Position numbers and translations under genes: made by a program | Shown here: one piece after another, positions 34,195 through 46,600 of the stretch | Layout of the letters: the number at the start of each line of letters is the position of its first letter | Numbering within the stretch: position 1 is the first letter of the stretch | Assembly (NCBI GenBank): GCA_021234155.1 | Contig: JAJEKV010000105.1 | Coordinates: 1,836,494-1,900,493, forward strand | Source of the DNA: Isoetes taiwanensis | Taxonomy: Eukaryota; Streptophyta; Lycopodiopsida; Isoetales; Isoetaceae | Length of the DNA stretch: 64,000 nucleotides | Direction of reading: 5' to 3' | The notes under the pieces: generated by a model | Told to the model about the DNA's origin: nothing | Seen by the model: the letters and a program-made list of their open reading frames with translations, nothing else | The model's database searches: none

Positions 34195-34716
34195 TTGTTA
34201 TTGCTAGAGAGATTAGATCAAACGTGGAATATGGTGAAAAAGTATTTGGTTCATTCCTCATCCTTCCTTTTGAGTATCAAATCCTGTTATAATTTCTGTT
34301 TTCCAGTGATATCGTTGTCGATTGTCAATCGATCGTTTTGGGCCTTCTTAGAATTAATATGTAGCATTTTTCCTCACATCGCTCCAAAGATCACTGCGAT
34401 TTTGTGCTTCAAACCAAAAACCAAGATCGGAACCCTAGTAGAAGAGGGCAAGCGATGGAGCCCGTTTCTTGCCGGAATTGGTAGATCAAGCTCGCCACCC
34501 CTCGTTAGCCGAATTTCCGAGATTAAGCCCGCTAAAGTGGCGACCTTGCAGACCGCATTAAGGGCCTCGGATTTGACGGTGAAACTACAACTTGAATTTG
34601 CATGTGTTCTGGCGATGAAACTGGTGAGTATGCCTTTTGCTCCATACCTGTGTTCTGAATTCCGTTACTGTGCTTGCAAATCATCCTGTTTGCCTCCAAA
34701 ACAGGGTAGCCCTTAA
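34195..34716 (+). other. Open reading frame of 173 codons, coding status doubtful
   Basis: The longest plus-strand ORF in the candidate Helitron. Its second half (from about codon 75: a Lys/Ser/Ala-rich, basic stretch followed by QTALRASDLTVKLQLEFA) looks more protein-like than the hydrophobic first half and may be a decayed exon. No family recognised; it may be chance. Confidence 0.2.
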
Positions 34717-36560
34717 GCCCAAATTTTCATAGGTGTAATTTAGAATATGAGGCGAATCTTAGCTTTTTTCGATTAGTTATGTTGGCGATTTTGTCTCGGG
34801 CTTCAATTTGAGTTATAGCAACCTTGGCGAATCTTTCATCCATCAACTGATGGAATATATACTTTTTTCTTAAGATATCTAGGTGCATAAACCCTAGATT
34901 TCTACCACGATATTTAACATCATTCGTCACCAATTTGAAGAGTTTGATCATGTCATAAGGATGTCAGGCAACAACCGAATCGAAAGCAGCTTGATGATTA
35001 AAAAATCTGTGAGACAAACAATCATATACATCATGTATTACATAGATTGGTTGCACGTACACAGAAATAATCATGACAACAAAAAATAGAAAGAATTAAT
35101 AGCCAAGATAAGGTACGGTTGCTCTAAAATGTAAGAAAATCAATTGTCTCATAACCAAATCAAGAGGGCAAGTATTCTCATAAAATGAGTAAGCAAACCA
35201 ACTATATTATTCTACAACATATCTCATATCTTTATTTGATTTTAAATCTCAATAGCTCCACACTAAGGGCTAAACAACAACAAGTACACAAACTTAGCCC
35301 AGGCATAATTGCATATTATGGTGGGCAGGCACAAACCGATTTGATTTCAGTCATCTTTTTAAGATTGGATAAACAACAAACCAAAAGCAAAAATACTCCA
35401 GGATTGCATACCTAGATGTTGGAGCCGGATCATGAAATCCATGTAACATGCATGGTCTCCCCTTTTTCCCTTGAGGTAAACCGGCAATTCAAAAAAAAAC
35501 TCACCAAGAATAGAATTCGTATTAATTTTACATGATTTTTGGGGGTTAAGGGGCGATTTTAGAATAATTACCAAAAATAAAATTCACATGGGGGCGAATC
35601 CAAGAATCCATCATTTAGTGACGTAGGCTAACATAGGAGTGGAAAGAGAAAATTTCGTAGACAAGGTGGCGATATTTTATTAGCACCACTCCTAATTGAT
35701 CCTACTCAACAGTAGTGAAAAAAAATGCAAATGTCCAAAAAAATAGCCTTTTGGCGATATTTCGAGCTTAAGGGCTACCCTGCTCCAAAACTGCATCTTT
35801 TGTTGAAGATTGCACCATTCTGTGGGCAAAAGAGTCCCTGTTGGTTTTATGCCTCTAGGAAACCAAATATACAGAGTGCAGAAGATTTAGTTTGTAGCTT
35901 GGATGCCTTGAAGCCATTTATGAGCACAGGCAGCATGGCTTGGATTTGAGCATGACTAGCATGGATTGAGAGGCTCGTGTTGGCCATATGTGGTATGGTG
36001 GAGCACTAAAATCAACAGTTCCCATATTTATCTTTTATATGTAGCATCATCACAATTGTTATTTTAATCCAGAAGCTTGTGTAACCCTCATGTTCTGTAC
36101 ATGTTTGCTATGATTTCTCCCTCGTGTTGGCCACACTTTTGGCATATATTAAATTTTATTTCCCCATAGTTCACACACGCCATCTCCACACACTAGTGCA
36201 TCGCCGATTGGGCATGCCAAGGACATGATAATAACTGGGTTGCAAAGATCGAAACCGGAAAGCCCTAAATGAGAAAAGAAGTCCCCATACAAACCGCCCT
36301 GGGTTGCAATAAATCTAGCTGGAAGTTTGCAAGAAATCTAGTTGGAAGTTTGGATGAAGTCCCCATCTGAAGCTGAAATTGCAAGCAAGAAAAAAAGAAG
36401 AGGCTAAAAAGAGCCGAAGTTGCAAAAAAAAAGCGAGATGGATATTTTAAAAATACTATTCAATCGCGTCATGTTAGGTAAGTAAAACATATCGAATTTC
36501 CTTAACGATCTGTACCTTTATCGTTGTATTGTTGTATTTCACAGAATTACCACAATAATG
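34717..36560. other. AT-rich interval without recognised genes
   Basis: Only short, unconvincing frames on either strand, and no repeat shared with the rest of the window. Confidence 0.35.
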
Positions 36561-36589
36561 TTACCTTCTTTGGCCCCTATCTGCAAAAT

Positions 36590-37400
36590 GCTTATAGATG
36601 CAGATATGTTATGCAATTTTTGGTCATGGCTGTCTCATTCCTGGGCTGGAAGCATTTGCAGATGTTGTTTTAAATGGGATATGACTTGATCTGTACAATT
36701 TTTATACAGAGTGCATCTTCATTATGACATCATGGCCATCTCATTCCTGGTTTGGAGGCATTTCTAGATGCTATTTTAAATGGGATAAGACTTGATCTGC
36801 ACAATTTTTATACAGACTACATCTTCATTACCACAATCTTCTTTGATTTGTTTGACATAATAATGCTCCTTCTTTAAGTTGTTTGAAGAATAATGCTCCT
36901 TCTTTAAGTTGTTTGAATTGTGCAGGCAATCTTGAAATGACAAGCAAGGAAACTATTTCTGGGCAAAATATGGCCAAGCAAAAGGCCGCTTCTGCTACCA
37001 TTTTGAGTCAGCAAAATGCTCTCATAGATGCAGATATGGTATGCAATTTAGGTCATGGCCGTTTCATTCTTGGAAGCATTTCCAGATGCTCTTTTAAATG
37101 GGATAAGACTTGTTTTAAATGGGATAAGACTTGATCTGCACAATTTCTATACAGAGTGCATCTTCATTATGACATCATGGCCATCTCATTCCTGGCCTGG
37201 AAGCATTTGTAGATGCTATTTTAAATGGGACTTGACTTGATCTGCACAATCTTTATACAGAGTACATCTTCATTATCACAATATTTTTTCATTTGTTTGA
37301 CAGAATAATGCTCCTTTTTTAAGTTGTTTGAAGAAGAATAATGCTCCTTCTTAAGTTTTTTAAGTTGTTTGAAGAATAATGCTCCTTCTTAAGTTGTTTG
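36590..37400 (+). repeat. Nested tandem repeats flanking an exon-like segment
   Basis: A unit of about 130 bp (containing TTTTAAATGGGATAAGACTT, GATCTGCACAATTT, TATACAGAGTGCATCTTCAT and CATCTCATTCCTGG) occurs about four times in two blocks. A short unit AATAATGCTCCTTCTTTAAG is repeated at about 36862, 36889, 37305, 37337 and 37375. The two blocks look like one larger duplication of about 430 bp around the segment at 36926-37036. Confidence 0.75.
36926..37036 (+). pseudogene. Exon-like segment with splice signals, gene unrecognised
   Basis: A 110-base open segment is preceded by a pyrimidine-rich tract and TTGTGCAG, and ends GATATG|GTATGC, good 3' and 5' splice-site context. It encodes NLEMTSKETISGQN, then MAKQKAASATILSQQN and ALIDADM. 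A second acceptor (TTCTGCAG near 37411) leads to a short in-frame end, YVESKGRLHII-stop. The end of a degenerate duplicate of this exon is visible at about 36590-36610. It may be a captured fragment of a host gene. No family is recognised. Confidence 0.4.
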
Positions 37401-37660
37401 AATTCTGCAGTACGTTGAGAGCAAGGGGAGGTTGCATATAATCTAGAAATCTTGTTTTGTGTATAAATTCCATAGAAGTGTGATACAGTTAGTGGCATGC
37501 TGAAGCCTCATTTCAGGTGATACATGTCGTTTACAATAAAACGTGCTTTTTCGATTCAAGATTATATCTTCAAACTACAATACGATGGTTCCAAATCTCA
37601 ATTCTTGTTGCTTCACATATTAATTTATCTTTCTATGGTTATATATCCCTACACCATCCT

Positions 37661-38161
37661 TAAGGCCCCGAAGGGGCCGAAAATTTTTTAGTTAACATAA
37701 ACCATTAACACACAACTACCATTAACATTATTAACACAAACCATTGCATTTAACACATTTAAATTAAAATCCCCCTTAAACCCCCTTTGGTTTGGGTGCA
37801 TATTCACACGGGGGGTTACGTAGGGCAGCGAGAGCCCTAAAAAATTTACAATACATGTACAAAATTAACACCATTAAGTACATTATCTCAAACCTTATAG
37901 TATTTTACAAACCTTAATATACAGTATACAAAAACTTGTACATGCATACCCCACAAACGAGGATCGCTATATACGGTCCAGATGTTGGAATAAAGGGAAA
38001 ATATGCCCATCCGACAGCTCTCGTTGCCCGGAGTAACCCCCCGTGTGAATATGCACCCAAACCAAAGGGGGTTTAAGGGGGATTTTAATTTAAATGTGTT
38101 AAATGCAATGGTTTGTGTTAATAATGTTAATGGTAGTTGTGTGTTAATGGTTTATGTTAAT
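37661..38161. repeat. Foldback element copy 2, about 145-bp inverted arms
   Basis: Arms at 37692-37836 and 38016-38160 are inverted repeats containing the same CACGGGGGGTTAC / GTAACCCCCCGTG and AACCCCCTTTGG blocks as copy 1. Preceded by the hairpin GGCCCCGAAGGGGCC. The 180-bp centre is about 90% identical to copy 1. The arms contain a short internal tandem (GGTAGTTGTGTGTTAATGGT). Transcribed, it would fold into a long hairpin, a natural source of small RNAs. Confidence 0.85.
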
Positions 38162-38169
38162 AGTAGTTG

Positions 38170-41150
38170 TGTGTTGTGTGTGTATTTGGTTTAATATGAT
38201 TGGATGCTTTATATCAAAGAGAGAAGATAGTTTCTATTATGTTGGTTACATATGCATAACCAAGCCTTTGCCACTTGTTTTAATATGCATGATAAATAAT
38301 GTATCTATGGAACTACTTTTTTTGTGTCAAGACCAACAGGTTGAAATAACACAAATAAGCTAAAAGGCCATGCACTAAAGGTGGAGTCATCTACTTGGGA
38401 ATCAACTATAGGGGAATCTAGATCAATAAAACCATACAAGTTGAAGACGTCGCCAGCCGAGGTTTTTTTTTCTTTTCTTTTTTTTTTCAAACATCTCTCA
38501 ACATAGACTTTAATTTTAGAACTTGTTAAGTTCGTATTGAAATATGCAAACTTTTGTAGGCAAATTTCTAATAGTCAACTCAGTTCTCGGAATTTTGTAT
38601 GCTCATCTTATTTTATCCGTAGCAAAGATGAAATCTATTTGCTTCAAAGGCATATCCGTGATTGCCTATGGTTGCATGCCAATTATCTTGCCTTGGCCAC
38701 TGGTTGGGAACAATGGCAACACAAATTTGATCAAGGAAGCATGGGTCCATGTGGTAGCCATGTGATGAGACATCAGTGCACTGGTCATGGCCTATAGTCT
38801 ACCTCCGCATATAAATACTTGAGCAATCCTTGCTAAATTTGAAAAATATCCTTGTCATGTTTCTCAACTATCTATCATTTCATGCACTGCATTGACAAGG
38901 TTGTTGTTAAAGTGTTGAAATGTCGCGGACAAAAAAAAAACCAGTCATTTGGCATTAACATGGTTTGCAATAATAGTAATGGACAGTTTCTGTCTGATAG
39001 GCCAACTTCTGCATAGCAGACTATCCACTCAAGTAACATAATCTGCTCACATCTATCTTCTTTTCCCAACTGCATGCTGAGGTTAGCTACATTTCTGCAA
39101 GGTTGCATCTTAACAAATGAGGCTATACCCCATTAAGATACAAAAACTTTGTGCAAATCATAGCCATGTATGTCTCCGAACCATATGTCCCTGCAAAGAA
39201 AAAAATGTAGAGATCAATCGCAAAATATGATGGCCAACCACTTATTATCTTCAATCTACTAAGAGGAAGGCTAAAATTTATAGCACCATAAACTGCACGA
39301 CAGGAAAACAGAAATAGACGGGGTAGCTTCGCTGCAATTAAAGTCTTCTCTTAATTTAAAAAGATGTTTCGGGATCTATATGTTAATCTACAACATGCAA
39401 TAGCCATTGCTTCCTCGCATTTTTAGTCTCCCATTGCACATACCAAACCCGAGAATTTTTAGTCTTTTCATTGTTTCATTTTTCAGCTACATATATGTTG
39501 GAGCCGATATTCCATGGCCGAAAAGTTGATAAATAAGACTGCCTACCTATATCTAGAATGTCAGCATAATAACTTCCTTATTGTATGTAAGTAACTTCTC
39601 GATGTAGCAACGATAATGTATGTTGGAACCAGAACTGACGCTGATGCACATGATTGGAGCGGAGGAAGGCAAGTTCTATGGCTCGTGCTCATTCAATCAA
39701 TGGCCAGCTTTTATTCGCAAGAACTAACAATTTTTCCTCATTATGATAGTGTTTTAGATAACATCTCAAGTACAATTGTGGCTATTTCGACAGAAGGTAA
39801 GCAAGGAAGTTCAGATTATTACTTTCCAAAAAATAGAATGGGATTGAAAGGAACTGAAGATTTCCTTGTGCTACTCTACTATGTGCTAAAAATGCATAGA
39901 AAGGAAATAGAGTACAAATGGCAGTTTACAGAATTCTTCTAGGATTCATCCAACACCGTAATTATATCCATCAGTCTTTTTAATGGATTCCCTCGTATTG
40001 TATTACATGTCTCTCAGTTGGTTTGTCCCTTCATATTCATTAATTTTCCAAGTTATTATACATATTGGTTTTGCACATATCTTTCCCCCTCTCCTTCATC
40101 TTAACGGTGTATATGGTTCTCTTGAGGACCTCACCTATGAATATGACTAATATTTGCCAAACGCCAACGAACAAGCTGAAATATGGCTTAAATGCAATGG
40201 TCTAGTAAGGAATTTGTTAAAGACATATCAGCTACGGACAACCCATTCAATGGGTCCCTGTTGGTCCTCTCACCGACTCCATTTCGGAATGAGCATATGG
40301 AATTATTAGTTGCCCGCGAAAGTACCCCACGAGCATCGATGAAACTGGAAATAGGACATGTATTCGGGACCCCTGGAATGCTTTATTAACAAAGATTAAA
40401 GTCCCAAATGCTTCGTTTCTTGATCTACGTGACTCAATTGGTCAAAGTTGAATCAACAAGCACAAGAGATTTAGATGCAATGATGTGCTGATTCAGGAAA
40501 GGGAAGTCTGACTTCAAGGAGGAGGAGGATGAAAAATAATTTAATTCAAATGACCATATCAAAGCCACCATAATGGTTCAGTTATTTGGTGCTTAACAGG
40601 CTGCTTTCCTGGCCTGCAGCGTCATAAAGCCTTGTATAGAGTAAGGCCCGTTTATGAAGTTAAATCATTTCTCCATTTAAAATATGGTGACCTTTGATGT
40701 AGCAAAGGACATTCTATGTGCATACACAATTCGTGTGTTTACAAAGATGTTGCTCCCTAGGATTATTCTTCCAAACCAGTTTTCAGGTAATGTAAGGGGA
40801 TGAGGGTTGATATGTTTGTTAGAACCCCATTTCAGATGTCATAGTATTACCATTATCCTGATATCCTCTTTCCGACCCGCTTTCCTGCAGCATAACCACT
40901 TTATTATAGCGTCGCCCTCTTTTAACAACAAAGATATTTTCTACATACATGAAGGAGCCAAGAGCTGCTTTGCCAAATCTTCACGTCTAAGAGGTTTGTT
41001 CCTAATAAGGCACTTGTTCCAAATAAGGCATTTGCTGCTTGATTCAGATACAATGCATGTTGCTTGCAGATGTGTTTCATGCAGTAGGAAGAGCAATTAA
41101 TGTGAAAGAGGAATACAATGGAAAATGATAATCTGCATATTCAGTGTAGG
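38170..41150. other. Interval without recognised genes
   Basis: Several frames of 60-110 codons on both strands, the longest at 39616-39942 (+, 108 codons), but none has recognisable motifs or homologous copies here. A T-rich tract at 38461-38489 could be a minus-strand poly(A) remnant. Confidence 0.3.
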
Positions 41151-41164
41151 GTTGTGCCATTTTT

Positions 41165-41600
41165 CTGCACAGGAGGAAATCTGCAAGTCCTCATCTTATA
41201 TGGCAACCAGCTTGCTGCTTCTATTTCTGACAATATGGGATCTGCCAATGCTTGGTAAGAATCACAAAATGCATTAATAAGCTTACAAGGGGCGTAAAGG
41301 GCTCCGTATCTTCAAAGCATTAGAATGCTTAAGCTTATCGGTAACAATCTAAATGGCAGCATTGAAGGGGATCTTAATGCCCTCAACTTAGAATTTTTAG
41401 ATTTCTTCAAGAACCAGATTCGTGTTACTCTTTCTGATCAAGTCGACAATCTAACCGCTTTGCAGAAGCTAGAAGCTGTGCATTTTGGACAACTGACTCG
41501 CTTAACCTATTCTTTGAGGCATTGGAAATTTGCACCTTAATGCAATCTCTCCTGAGATTGGAAAATGTGAAAGGCTTGCTACCATCATTTGAGTAGGAAT
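41165..41600 (+). pseudogene. Leucine-rich-repeat gene fragment (LRR receptor type)
   Basis: Plant-type LRRs are readable in shifting frames: GGNLQVLILYGNQLAASISDN (41171-41236), LRMLKLIGNNLNGSIEGDL followed by LNLEFLDFFKNQ (41319-41420), LTALQKLE, and ISPEIGKCERLA (about 41548-41580). Spacing follows the L..L.L..N.L.G.I consensus of LRR receptor kinases and receptor-like proteins. No signal peptide, transmembrane segment or kinase is nearby, and a stop follows. Best read as a captured or decayed fragment. Confidence 0.6.
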
Positions 41601-41779
41601 CATCTCTCGCTTGAGAAATACCTCCTGAGCTTTCTAATTAAGTCTAGGTTCCTAGGCGTGCTAAACCATTTTAGGAAGTTCTTAAACAAAATATGGCAAT
41701 CAAGATAATGTGGCCTAGCCATATACAAATATTAGCTGGTTAGCATCCTAAATCTTACTATTGAAGTAGAACTTAAGTT

Positions 41780-42652
41780 TAAAGAATACTGAGCTCATGT
41801 CCAATAAGGGACATTCTTATATTGCCATGCTATTTAAAAGTAATTTGTACTTACATGTACAAATATCCCTTGATTCGGCGGTGGAAATATAGAGGAAGCC
41901 ATTTTCAGCATCACACACATAGGATTTGCCATAATTTGAAGAATGCAAAAGGCTTCTTCAAAGATGGAGCTTTGGCATGACAAGTAAAAAACAAGACCTT
42001 TTCTCGGGCCATTTCTTGATCTTTGCCATATCTTTGTAGACACATTGTATTTCTCGGACCAATCTAATTCAAAGAATACATCTCATTCAAACTGGAGCTC
42101 CTATCCAAAGAGGCATTCTTAGATTGCCATGCTACAAAATGTAGATTGTATTTATAGCTATAGACATACCTTCAAATTCGGCAATATTTCAAATAATCAT
42201 GAGAAGGCTTTCTTTGAAGATGGAGCTTCGTTGTGTATCGAAGGCCCCGCCATATAAGAAAATGATGGAGCTATCAAGCAAACCCCTTATAAAATGAAGA
42301 TAAAGGTCCTAACAAACTCCCCGGACAAAATCGGAATCACAAACAATTAGAAGGCTAAAAGCAAAACCTTGCTACAACTGAACAAATAATGCCTTCTCGG
42401 ACTAAAACCCTGCCTTATTTGCCATGCCATTTTATTTTGTGATTGATATACTTGTGCTTTCATCTACAACATCAAACAACCGTTTTCATTCAATGATCTA
42501 CATCTCATTCAAACTGGAGCTCCTATCCAAAGAGGCATTCTTAGATTGCCATGCTACAAAATGTAGATTGTATTTATAGCTATAGACATACCTTCAAATT
42601 CGGCAATATTTCAAATAATCCATGAAGGCTTTCTTTGAAGATAGAGCTTCGT
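41780..42652 (+). repeat. Dispersed direct repeat, three units (about 160 bp core)
   Basis: 42079-42237 and 42491-42652 are nearly identical (ATCTCATTCAAACTGGAGCT onward), with a period of 412 bp. A diverged third copy starts near 41785 (GAGCTCATGTCCAATAAGGG). No coding content recognised. Confidence 0.75.
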
Positions 42653-43659
42653 TATAAAGCTAAAAACATGACCTTTTTTGTCCTTCCTCAATTTGCCAGT
42701 ATCCATGTAGAAGCCTTGCATTTCTCATACCAATCCAATTCGTATCACAATATCAATATGTAATCTGAGGAAGAGGCGTGAATGCAAGAAAACCCTAGAA
42801 ATGAGGAGCATAACTTTTTGCGCTCGGATAGCTTTTTACGCATAAAACCGTGAAAAAAACTGCCGCCAAAGACATCCAAAGGACATAATGCAAATTTTTC
42901 AAATGATCAAGCTACATTTTTATAGAACAAATGCTGACCATCGCTCCATAGTCTACATAGACATGGCCGTTGACATGAAATCTTTTGGCCCTACGCCGAG
43001 GAGAAGCAATGCTTTCGTCAAGATTTACCCATGGATGTGGTGCAAAAAGACTCATGCCATGGATAAAATGTTCTCGTCAAATGCCTTTCCCAAAAACATG
43101 AAATGGTTTTCTTGGGAGTAAGGCCCAAACCCTATCCCAAGGACGGAAGCGGTGGCCGTACTATGGCGCATCCGGCGCCGATCACAAAAACGGGGGGATG
43201 GACCGGCAAAAGCATTGAGCATACGCTATCATAAAAGCATTAAGGCCCACTCTTTCGTAAATCCATGAAGCGGACTAAATCACGAAAAGCTTTGAGATGG
43301 ATGAAGCAAAGCGTGAAATCGTCTCGCAAGCCTTTGAGATGGATTGGATGAAGCAACCGTGGAAATAAAATGCGCATATAGGATCCACAATAGAAATAGG
43401 AAGGACCGGCTATGAAAAACGAGAAAAAGAAAACCGTAAATCGAAGGGATGAAATTAAAGTAAAAAGTTTAAGGGCCAAGATGTTGCACAGAGGCCTAAG
43501 AAGGGGTCGACATATATAGATTACAATAAGAATAGTCATGATCTGACGGTCCAAAATGAAAGTTGTGGGAAAAGAAATTGACGGCCGAGATGCTCTGCAC
43601 AAACTACATTTTGCTTTTATTACTATATATATATATATAGATTACTATATATAGATAGA

Positions 43660-46600
43660 TTGGATATATTGCTTCCAATAGTATTATATTTAACTAACTA
43701 TTATATGATAACTTTACGACCTTTAAGATATGTCATCATACGATTATCGATGCCATACTTAGTTTGAAACGTATTTTAATTGTTTATCATATGGCTAGGA
43801 TTTATATCATCGGATCCAAGTGTTGAGCGTATGACTCTCGCTCGCTACTTGGTTGGTGATGTATCAACCTTACATGTATATACTTTATATTTGCTATACT
43901 TATGGAAAGATAGACAAATTCTTATTATATTTGTCAGGATCCTATGAAAGTTACTTAAATGCCTTTGGAAGGAATTACATCCTTGCGAAGGTTTAACTAA
44001 GATTTTATGTAATTATTATCTTACTTTATCTTGATACTGAGATATCTACACAAGACAAAACTATCTATGCAGCTATTATGAACATATAATTTATCAACAA
44101 GGCATTAAAGCTTATGATACATGCCATCATGGAGTGCTATCGATGCCCTGCATGATAACATGTTTAAGATTATATAATTTATGTAGTTATATGGGGTTGA
44201 CAACCCTGAATAATTTAATTAAGAGCTAGGCTACTAGCTCGTTCCTAGATCTTAGAATGCAAACAATAGATCATGGCGTAAGAAATTTATGCAAAGCCTC
44301 TCCCACCTTAGTTGTCGCACCCGCTAAGGCTAGAATACATCTCCCCATTGAGTCGGTGTCGACTAATTTGGAGACGACTTGGCGTTGCATTGCTTCCATT
44401 GATTCGGCTCCCCTGCTTTTGAGTGCGGTTGGTTACCGCATTAATCTTGCATTTGAAGGACACATAGACATTAAGCATCTATCCATCTTCGCTCTCTATG
44501 TGCTTTGGCTACTTGGTAAAGGAACTCTATTCTAAGGGTCGACTAATTGGATGGCGATTCAACCCCTAAGATGTAGGTAGGTTCAGTCCTAAGATTGAGC
44601 CTTCCCCACTTTCTTCATAAGAAAGTGGTCCTACACCTCAATGTATCCTATCCCCTTAATTGATGTTGTCATAACATCTTAGCTATTCTATTTACCTTAA
44701 GAGGTTATATGCTTCTTACCTAACACATTAATTTACTAGCCTTAGCTAACATATTTAATCATCTATGATGGATGCAGCCATCATGTTTAACATATCTATC
44801 CCTAAGCGATGAGTTATTGAATTATTTAGAACAATTCTAAATTGCAAGGTTTTATTATCATGACAATTCTTTTTGCCTCAAGAGACTATGTGATTAATAT
44901 GTTTCTTATTTCTCGATGTGCCTTTCATGTGCTATTTAATTTTATATTCTAAATATCCCCTTTTCTTAGTTATTTACTCTCTTAGAATATTCCTATCAAT
45001 TGAATTGATGTCATCATAACAAGTTGGCCGGACTTGTTAGATTACTTCTTTTCATTCGATTGGATTATTCCTTGGAGGTACTAGCTTTATACATGGTCAA
45101 CAATTATCCTAGTAATGATTCCTTCTTAGCGAGGTGATCAGTCTCACGAAGTGGTTTCAATATGTTGGATGTCTGTTAACAATCATGTATAATTTTAGTT
45201 ACTCCTATGCATTTCCTTCCCAATCGTTGACGCTTAGCTCAACTTGGGGCAATCCCTTCATGAGAAAATCTAGAAATGCCTTCCACTCCCATTATGGATG
45301 TCGTCATCCATAAGCCTCAATCTTGCTCGCAGCTCATCCACTCGCTGCCTTCTTGAGGGTAACGTTCTTCGAGTTGCTCGAGACTCCGGGCTCCTCCTCG
45401 ATGTAGAGGTCAACTTTCCTCGATGTAGAGGCTTCCCATTGTTGGTGGTTTTGATGGCGTAGTTGACCACTTGAAATCTTCTATGTTACTTCCCAAAAGC
45501 CTGAAGGTGGTTTCATTGAGAAACATCTTGGCGGCTAAAAGATGCCTCTAGATCCGATCTTATTGTGCCAACTCCATCCTTCGAGTCCTGTAGCGTGTTG
45601 ACAGACAAGTGTTGAGGATGTTGCTCGCTTCACGCCTTCCAATTGTCCGGCATCTCTTTTCTTTGATCTGTTATACTGAGAGAGAGAGGAAATAACAAAG
45701 GGAAATATGCATGCAAGTCATATAGCTTACACTATTATGATTACAAATACTATTAAAGCTATTAGGCTCCCTTGGTGTCTCCCCTCGAGGTGCACACGTA
45801 CTCCATGGCGTTGTTGTCGATGTTCCTCCTAGTGCGCTGGTGTTGAAGATCTATATCCTCCTATTTATATGTCAGCTCGTGCTCGATTGGTAGACTCTTT
45901 GATATTTTTGAGCTCTCCAATGTCTGTCGGCTGCGGCATAACTTGCTTCTGCTTCACAATGTCTGAAGATCTTTGGAGGCGCCTCTTGAAGTTGTGCACA
46001 ATCCCTTTGGCTAGACTCGTAATTAAGGAGTTGTTCTCTTCATCAGTTGCCTTTCGAATTGTCGATCCTTGGGTTCACGAAGTTGCATGCGAGTTGTCGT
46101 AGCTTTGTGAGGTTCTAGCTGATTCGTCGATTCTTTGGCTCGGTTCTCCTATTCGCTTCTCCATCGAGCTTCTCATCGTACCTGTTTGATCTCCTCAATG
46201 TGATGGCTTAGACGTTATCACGATCTTCGTTGCTATGCTGCCTTCTAGTTGCACTTGATCACGCTCCACAGTTTTGGACCTCATGTTGCATCTAAGGAGC
46301 TCGTGGAAGTACTAGCACTCCTTCGTCTTCTGGTTTATGGCCATTGTCCCTCAATACATGTGCATCTTCCTGGTGAGTAAAGCCTCATGACTCTTCTCCA
46401 TGATTGGTTTTTTTGTCGGGATGATGTACTCTTATATCTGCGTGGAGATTGACCCTTGAGTTGAAGTACTTTCTGCCCTAGACCTGCTTTCGTGTCCTTG
46501 AATAGCCCGGCTAATGTCTTGAACTCTCTTTTTGTCGAAGGTGCTTTGGTTCTTTGTCCTTGTCGCCAAGGTGTCGAATGCTTCTATCTTGGGCGTTGAG

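Larger units (their letters stand above)
30185..43659 (-). mobile_element. Candidate non-autonomous Helitron (about 13.5 kb) carrying gene fragments
   Basis: The 3' end, read on the minus strand, has a perfect 7-bp hairpin GCCCAGC-AAC-GCTGGGC (30196-30212), then ACTTTTT, CTAG and a flanking T: the hairpin-CTRR|T arrangement of plant Helitrons. At 43659 the minus strand begins TCTATCTATATATAG after a flanking A, resembling Helitron 5' ends, and soon reads an AT-rich GTAATAAAAGC block. No Rep/helicase is seen, so it would be non-autonomous. Contents include two foldback elements, tandem repeats, exon-like pieces and an LRR fragment, consistent with gene capture. The two ends need not belong to the same element, as nesting is possible. 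Confidence 0.4.

Noticed and set aside
43240-43602. 120-codon minus-strand ORF
   Set aside because: Hydrophobic but irregular, no homologous copy, and lies next to the AT-rich Helitron-type end.
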